Assembly: GCA_003427395.1 (NCBI GenBank)
Contig: BFEA01000204.1
Coordinates: forward strand, 134,185-182,568
Length of the DNA stretch: 48,384 nt
Source: Chara braunii
Taxonomy: Eukaryota > Streptophyta > Charophyceae > Charales > Characeae
Reading direction: 5' to 3'
The notes below the pieces were generated by a model that saw nothing but the letters and a program-made list of their open reading frames with translations, searched no databases and had not been told where the DNA came from. Below, one piece after another: positions 42,326 through 48,384 of the stretch. The translations under genes were made by a program, and so were the position numbers. How positions within the stretch are numbered: the stretch's first letter is position 1; every line of letters starts with the position of its first letter.

Positions 42326-42591
42326 ACAAAAATGATTTCAGAAAATGCGAGATTTCAGAAAATGCGAAAATTGAAACTAACTCCTATGACTCTAGCATGT
42401 GGCGAGCAACCAAAACAACTACCTATCAAACTGAAACTCCTACTAAGTAGTAGTCGCACTCAGTCACATGCAGGTCAAACCACAAAGTTAAGTACTCTCA
42501 CCAACTCAAGTCACCTTTGACAAACAATAGTTCATGGTCTTTCAATGATTTATCCCTTTATACCCAACTTACATATAGCATCGAGTTAGGT

Positions 42592-43397
42592 CATTCATCT
42601 TAGAAACAATGCCAACTATTTGCCTTAGTTATACACGGACAGGTTGCACAACTACTTCTCTCTTCATTGGGCGCATGACTAAGTCATTCGTCTTAGAAAC
42701 AATGCTTAGTTGCCCTGATCTGTTTAAATAGTCAAGTTATATATACTTCTCTGAGTTTAATCTTCAAAAGTGAGCGTGTGACTTAGTCATTCATCTTAGA
42801 AACAATGCTCAACCGGCCCAAGTTACCTTCAGTTATAACTCTTAGTTATACTCTCTTAATTTGTGATAAGGCTATAGTCAGACCATCCGTCTTAGAAACA
42901 ATGTCTGGCTAGTCGTGTTCTCATAAACATATAAACATAGTAATGTAGAAATTCCTATTCCTTTGTTCACATTATAATCCTGTGACCTCAGACTTAGACC
43001 ATTCATCTTATAAACAATGTCCCGTCCTTTGGCCTGAACCTCCCTCAGAATAAAACAACCAAAAAAGTTGAGTCATTCGTCGTAGACATAATGCTCAACC
43101 CTCTTTTCTCAGCACAAAAAAAAAAACAGAGTACCCTTGGTCAAGACCCAGAGACTTTTCAGAAACAACCCAAAATGAACAACGACCGGACCATTCATCT
43201 TAGAAACAATGCTTGGTCCTCAAGATTTCCACAATCAATACCCCACAGAAACAACGACCAGGCCATTCATCTTAGAAACAATGCTTGGCTAAATAAAATA
43301 AACATAGCAACCAAGCCATTTGTCTTAGAAATAATGCTTGGCCCTTAAAAAAACAAAACAAAACACAACAACCAGACCATTCATCTTAGAAACAATG
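42592..43397. repeat. Ten-copy stem-loop array with complementary variable arms
   Basis: The 20-nt core CATTCATCTTAGAAACAATG or a close variant starts at 42,592, 42,685, 42,788, 42,884, 43,000, 43,074, 43,192, 43,264, 43,317 and 43,378. CATT pairs with AATG in nearly every copy. Outside the core, the 4-8-nt arms differ between copies yet pair with each other: ACTAAG/CTTAGT (42,685 copy), TAGTCAGA/TCTGGCTA (42,884), GTTGAG/CTCAAC (43,074), CCAAG/CTTGG (43,317), and with a bulge or G-U pair in the 42,592, 43,192 and 43,264 copies. Arms are poor at 42,788, 43,000 and 43,378. Spacing is irregular (53-118 nt). No family recognised. Confidence 0.8.
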
Positions 43398-43399
43398 CC

Positions 43400-45416
43400 T
43401 GACCTTGTAAGACCCGTTCAAACACAAGAAAAACTGTCTTCCTCCCAACCTTTCCCCTGATGCAACCTCTTTTTGTAATCTGTTTTCAAACAACCAACAA
43501 AAAGTTAAAAACTGAAACTGAAGCTGCACATGCATTCTTTTACTTAGTCTGGTTCATGTCCTGAAAGTCAAACCCAAGTCAAAGGTAGGGGGCATACAAT
43601 ATACTCAGTCAAACATAGCAAGATGTACAAGTACGAGTTATAACTGGGTTTATAAGAGAAAACAATGGTTACCTTTCAGTTCTCTGCCTCCAGAACCCTT
43701 GCTGAGTCCCGGCAGAGCTCCCGCAATCGGTGGGCTGACTCCCCACAAAATCTTGATGCGGACCTACGGAATGCAATCCCTCCTGCCGCCTTTCTCTCAG
43801 AACAAGACTAGACTTAGAATAGGAAGGGGAAAAAAAGATAGATTTAAGACTCTCAGATCCAAGGAGGGTGCTCTCAGACTCGCGTGAGAGGGTCTTTGAA
43901 TCTTCAACGCCTGAGGGCCCCGCAACGGTGGCCAAAATGCAGTGACAGCTTGGTCAGCCTGAAGTCAAACTGCTGAAACGGACCTTCCTGACGAACTCCC
44001 AAGTCGTAGTGATATCCCCCTCTGTCACCACTGCTCCAAGCTGCAACAACAACCTTTCCTTTCGGTCCACCCACTTCCCTCACACCTCATCAGAACAAGA
44101 GTTAGACACACGCTAAGTACTTTAAAAGAAACCTAGTTTGCGCAGCAGAATGGTATGGCAAGACTGAGTGCACAACAACCGCTTCTGCAGTAAGACACAA
44201 CGCGCCAATCAGCACAGCGCTGTTCGGTAATCGTAGCAATCCATGGTGAAAACAACAACTGTTTTAGCAGAAAACGCAAACAAGATAAAACGCGGAGGGA
44301 ATACCAGCTAAGTACCACTGGATGCTGCAGCAGCCAAAATGCGCGACCAACGCAGCAACGAACTCCCTTCGTAGTCTGACCTCTCCTCTAAGTCCCAGTA
44401 CTTCACCTTAAACCAATCGTTGTTACACAGCACACGGAAGCACAGGCAACTTCAAAACCTTCACCATACTATCGCGTGCATAACCCTTGCACGTAGCTAT
44501 AGGGTGTTGTATCGGAGTACGATGCTAGTCTCAACACACCACCATACTGTGCGCAACAACGCACAGCAGCTAGCAGCAGCCGCAACGTGCTGGTGCAGTT
44601 GGCACGTCTAGCAGCAACGTTGATCGGCGCAGTAACATCTTAACGCAACTGTGAGCCCCTTCTCTTGCACCAGCAACGGCCAGAGGGCATGAAGGTGTCG
44701 GCTTCACTAACTGTCACGGAGGCCAGGTACGTGTCTCAGTCCCCAACTTTCTTCCTGTCCTCTCCACCTCCTGTCTCACCACGCCGCTCCCCAATGTCCA
44801 ACCTTCTGTCTGACCACGTCGGCTAGTGGGAAAGTCCTCACCGGACGCTGGCCTCATACTAGCCTTCTCGATATGATCGAGCACTGAGTGTATCCTATCG
44901 TTCGATTGAAGCCAGGTTCATCCGCCTGACGAATAGCAGGATCTTGATAGCCGGTATCTTAATTGCGATGGCTTATGGTCGACTGTGGATTTACAAGTGC
45001 CCCCCCCTCCCACCTTTCTCCGGATGAGCAAAATAAGAATGAATCTTCCGTCAGCTACTCATGCAGGGAGACGAAGGGGTGCCATTCCGTCGATAGGATG
45101 AGCGACTCAACGTCAGGTGAGCCTCCCACCCCGATGCTAGACTCTACCACTTCCATCGATAGAGGAGCGAAATCGAATGAACCCTTCGCTAGAATATGGA
45201 AGTATTCATCCCTCTTTCAACACCCTTTTCCTGTGCGCACACACTGGGCACTAGGTAAGTTCCCGCTCCCGCTACCTCACAACTGGCAAAAAAAATCGGA
45301 GTGAACCTTATCCTCAAATGTAGCAATATGCCTCCGTTAGTTCACACCGGCCGACACGTAAGTCCCCGACCGCGCGGCTGGCCACACTCCACTCCGATTG
45401 ACTGTGTTACCGCTTG
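43400..45416. other. Unassigned stretch
   Basis: No gene recognised. GTAGGGGGCATACA (about 43,586) is a purine-rich string of the kind seen before LTRs, but no LTR follows that I can prove. The minus frame at 43,669-43,935 and the plus frame at 44,963-45,304 are open but match no family I know. Confidence 0.35.
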
Positions 45417-45589
45417 TTCATTGAACGCGCGTTTCACGTTCGGGCTTTGAACGTGGTGAACACGCGTTCAGTGAACGGCGGTAAACGCATTTGATGCGTT
45501 TGCGCAGGGGGTTGTGCGGGGTGGGGGGGCCCTTTGGGCAGTGTGGGGAGTGGCGGCGGTGCTTGGGGGGGGTGTGGGCAGTGTGGGGC
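45417..45589. repeat. GAACGCG palindromic block and G-rich run
   Basis: GAACGCGCG, CACGTTC, GAACGTG and CACGCGTTC words (45,423-45,473) form an imperfect cruciform. AAACGCATTTGATGCGTTT (about 45,483-45,501) is a perfect 8-bp stem. A G-rich stretch with G-quadruplex potential follows up to the adapter. Confidence 0.6.
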
Positions 45590-45627
45590 CTGTCTCTTAT
45601 ACACATCTAGATGTGTATAAGAGACAG
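45590..45627. other. Nextera mate-pair junction adapter (artefact)
   Basis: Same 38-mer as at 8,099: the 19-bp mosaic end joined to its reverse complement. The LINE to the right and the palindromic block to the left may not be neighbours in the genome. Confidence 0.97.
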
Positions 45628-45659
45628 GTTCTGGGCCAATACCCCAGACGAAACGGGAA

Positions 45660-48384
45660 AAACAAAAAAGAAAAAAAAGAATGTGCGTGAACCTGACTCT
45701 CATAGTGGACGCCACCAGCGAGAATATGGAAGAGATCAGACGACTCTTTGACAAATTTATGGCGGTCTCGGACATGACGGTTAACTGGGGAAATAAAACA
45801 TTAGGATGGTGGATTCACCACCAGGGAGTACAACCCCCGAAACTACCGGAACTACCACGGGTCAACAGCAACCGGAAAACCGGTGTCGAATGACGAGTGG
45901 ATCCTCAAACCCGCGCTGGAAAAGCTGGCGCGTTGGAACGACAAGCACACGTCGTTAGGGCGCTGGCGATTAATAATGTTGTGTTGGTCGCCTTTTGGTA
46001 CAAGTCCGCAATATGGGCGTTAAGCAAGGAGGCGGTGAGGTCGCTGAAGAGGCAAAAAACAGCCATGCTGTGGAGAGGTAATAGCAAGCTTCCGAATGTG
46101 ATCAGCAAGGTGGCGTGGGTGTCGGTAATCCAACCCAAAGACAAAGGGGGCTTGGGGATCCTGGACCCGGGCATTCAGACCACAACACTGATGGTACAAT
46201 GGAACAAAAGACTGGTGTTCACAGGGGACCTTTCGTGGTCTGCACTGGCGCTGGAACAAATTGGTCGACTTGGGGATCCGCGGACAGTCAACCCTCTGAC
46301 CTGGCTGGAAGACCAGTTTTGGTCTATACCCCGATGCCCCAACTTTGACCGGACTGCGTGTCAGGGGGGCCAGGCCATGAATTGCGATGCAACCCGAGGT
46401 GATCTTCCAAAAGACGATTTCTGGATCCTCTGCTTGAGGGTCTGGCACCAACTCCCGCTACCCGACAAACCTGGACCATCCAGGTGGGAAGAGGTGGCGC
46501 GACAACCCCTGTTTGGAAATAGAAACATCACAGATAGCAACGGAAGGGTATGCCGCAGCTCGAACTCCCCTTGGAACAACTGGGTTAAGAAGGGCATAAT
46601 CAAGATAAAAGACATCTAGGATTCGGGAAACAAGGATTGGAAAGCAGCGCCACAGATCAGGGAATCGCTGAGATATTGTCATAATATAGAAAAGAACTTG
46701 GAACAACTGATCTTCTCAATCCCTCTGGAATGGATACGCATCCTACGCAAGGGGCTGAAGCTGGTGGTAGGGGACTGGGTAAAAATTTCCGGGGACCCAG
46801 AGAGTGTGGGGAGCATTGTAGAGACACGCGAAGATGAAACGCTGATCAATCTCTTCCACAAAGGGGAAGACAATAAATTAACTAGATACACCCCGGATGT
46901 GACGAGATGGTGGCGGAATAATGATCTGCATAGAATCCGGGCGCTACAAGATAAGGAGGGTTGGATTGCATATCAACCGGACACCTGGATTGCAGACCTC
47001 CCCCTTGATCCGGAGGAGTGGCAGTGGCCCCCTGCACGCAGAACTCAGGGGACGGGAAATGTGAAGCTGCACAGCATAACAGTAAAAGCCACGTATCGTC
47101 TTCTGTGCCCCAAGGTAAACCTGAGAGACGTGGTGAAGACACGCTGGAGGTCTCATTTGAATGTGGGGACCGAGGCCATCCGTCCCATTCGGTGGTTCTC
47201 CCTCACGAGGACTAAACCCGCAAAGCTGGCCTCGCTGCAGTGGCAGATAGAGCATCGTTGCCTCCCCACTAACGACTGGCTAATAGATCGCACACACTTG
47301 GAACAGAAAGGTCTGGCGCTCCCGTGGTGTAAGTCGTGTCACACGGCGTTCCCCTCCCGCAAAATCCCGGAAACCATAAAACACATATTTATGCAGTGTC
47401 CGGGGGCGATCCTTACATGGCGATGGTGGGACAGAAACTGGAGACTGCTGGAGACTGAATCAACCTGGTCATGGGACTGGAGGGCAATACTGTGTGAAAC
47501 ATGGACCTCCCCCTCGTGCAATGCTTTTGAAAACAACATGTTTAAGATGGGGAGGAGGGCAGTTATGTGGGCAATCTGGAGAAGAAGGTGTATACATGTC
47601 CTCGAGGGAGTCCGCATAGCTGGGGAGGAAATGACTGACATGATCAAACAATATATTCATTAAGAAATTATGGCGCAATGGCAGAAAGTTAAAAATCAAC
47701 TAGACCTGTTCCAGACGTATAAAGATATAAAACAAGCGATTCAACGATTCTCAAGGGACTGGTTGGGAGGTGAGAGTAGAGGCCGAATATCTTTCATAAA
47801 GTGGGACGGAGGCTGCGCCCAAGGGAGCACGGCGGACAACCAAGATGGTAACAGGGAGGTGATCAAGAGAGATTACCAGATCTGCTTTGGAGATTGGACA
47901 ACAGTGGGCCAAGAGGTCCCGCTACGGCCACCCTCGGATTTCCACGATCCTTTCCCGGCTCATCGATTGGCTGTGGTGGATATGCAATGGTATGGGAAGG
48001 AATAAACAGGAGGACAAGTGGTCGGAAGGACGAGACGACATCAATGCTGGCAGGCCCATGCTTCAGTCTTATTTTGTACATGGGATGCTGGGGCCATTTT
48101 TCAGTAAAAACAAACTGTGTGTGACAGATTGAGCAAGTTGTGTCTGGTTTTGACAGGGTATTGGGTCAAAGGGTTAACTGGATAAGACACACACATATTT
48201 AAATAAGGGGGCTGCTGAGACAGGGCTGGGTCACTAGATAAGGGGTGCTCCTAAGAAGGGATGGGTGACATTAGCAGCTCCACGGAATATTGGAGGCCCA
48301 AGCTGAGTTTGAATTGACCACAGCCCCGGGGAACAACAAACAGCAATCTCTGTATTGTACGATGTATCAAAGGGACGCTGGACC
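45660..48384 (+). pseudogene. LINE ORF2, RT palm to C-terminus and 3' UTR
   Basis: The longest non-LTR fragment. Order: just after the FADD box (DATSENMEEIRRLFDKF, MTVNWGNKT), LEKLARWNDKHTSL, ALAINNVVLVAFWYKSAIW, KDKGGLGILD, a tryptophan-rich post-RT region, DPEEWQW, zf-RVT (WCKSCHTAFPSRKIPETIKH then FMQCPG, 47,320-47,402), a helical segment (RRAVMWAIWRRRC) and a charged tail (EIMAQWQKVKNQLDLF). Two frame slips lie between 45,885 and 45,960. From 45,960 to 48,005 one frame is kept, broken only by TAG (46,617-46,619) and TAA (47,661-47,663). The 3' UTR begins after 48,005; the last bases (GGGACGCTGGACC) match the start of the A-tailed 3' ends at 15,077. The 5' half is cut by the adapter. Confidence 0.85.

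Noticed and set aside
42592-43397. CRISPR-like array
   Set aside because: Repeat plus variable sequence superficially fits, but the DNA is eukaryotic, spacing is irregular (53-118 nt), variation is in paired arms, and no cas genes are present.
44963-45304. Possible organelle-derived segment
   Set aside because: The sequence style vaguely recalls plant mitochondrial DNA, but I could not match it to any organelle gene.
45891-45893. In-frame TGA of the last LINE as a third simple nonsense change
   Set aside because: The LINE reading frame around it lies one base over (EWILKPALEKLARW), so the TGA results from frame slips and not from a base substitution.

Overview
The window looks like repeat-dominated nuclear DNA of a green-plant-lineage eukaryote. 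I found no intact host protein-coding gene. The lineage call rests on a U6 snRNA copy whose 5' hairpin and 3' end follow the plant type, degenerate TTTAGGG telomere-type repeats, chromodomain Ty3/gypsy elements, plant-style LINE ends (zf-RVT after the reverse transcriptase) and long CT/GA microsatellites. A large streptophyte-alga genome such as Chara would fit, but that is a guess. The assembly is short-read scaffolding: a 290-N gap, three single Ns, and two untrimmed 38-bp Nextera mate-pair junction adapters (8,099-8,136 and 45,590-45,627). Sequence on either side of each adapter may not be contiguous in the organism.

Layout. 1-2.9 kb: dispersed repeats, including the first copy of a CT-headed repeat. 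2.9-7.4 kb: decayed Ty3/gypsy element 1 on the minus strand. 8.1-8.8 kb: LINE reverse transcriptase fragment (minus) abutting the first adapter. 9-12.9 kb: small tandem and inverted repeats, an A-tailed repeat and a compound microsatellite with the N gap. 13.2-16.1 kb: LINE fragments in both orientations. 17-18 kb: an inverted repeat and telomere-like repeats. 18.6-24.3 kb: two halves of what is probably one Penelope-like element (only the second half carries a recognisable reverse transcriptase), separated by three LINE 3' ends in the same orientation. 26.3-29.7 kb: two more CT-headed repeats, a strong hairpin and a U6 retropseudogene with perfect 16-bp target-site duplications. 30.4-39.1 kb: Ty3/gypsy element 2 (minus), with both LTRs, a polypurine tract, gag, protease, RT-RNase H, integrase and chromodomain, all broken. 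39.1-45.6 kb: mostly noncoding. 45.7 kb to the end: the longest LINE segment (plus).

The most unusual signal is the AT-rich, hairpin-rich block at about 40.96-43.40 kb. It holds five tandem copies of a ~123-bp unit that folds on itself, then ten copies of a 20-nt stem-loop core. In about seven of those ten the flanking arms differ in sequence yet stay complementary, which suggests selection on a folded structure. I cannot assign it to a known family.

The coding relics are retroelement genes, not a host pathway. Together they give a LINE and Penelope repertoire able to retropose cellular RNAs (the U6 copy is a product of such activity) and chromoviral LTR elements decaying partly by changes that fit deamination of methylated cytosines.
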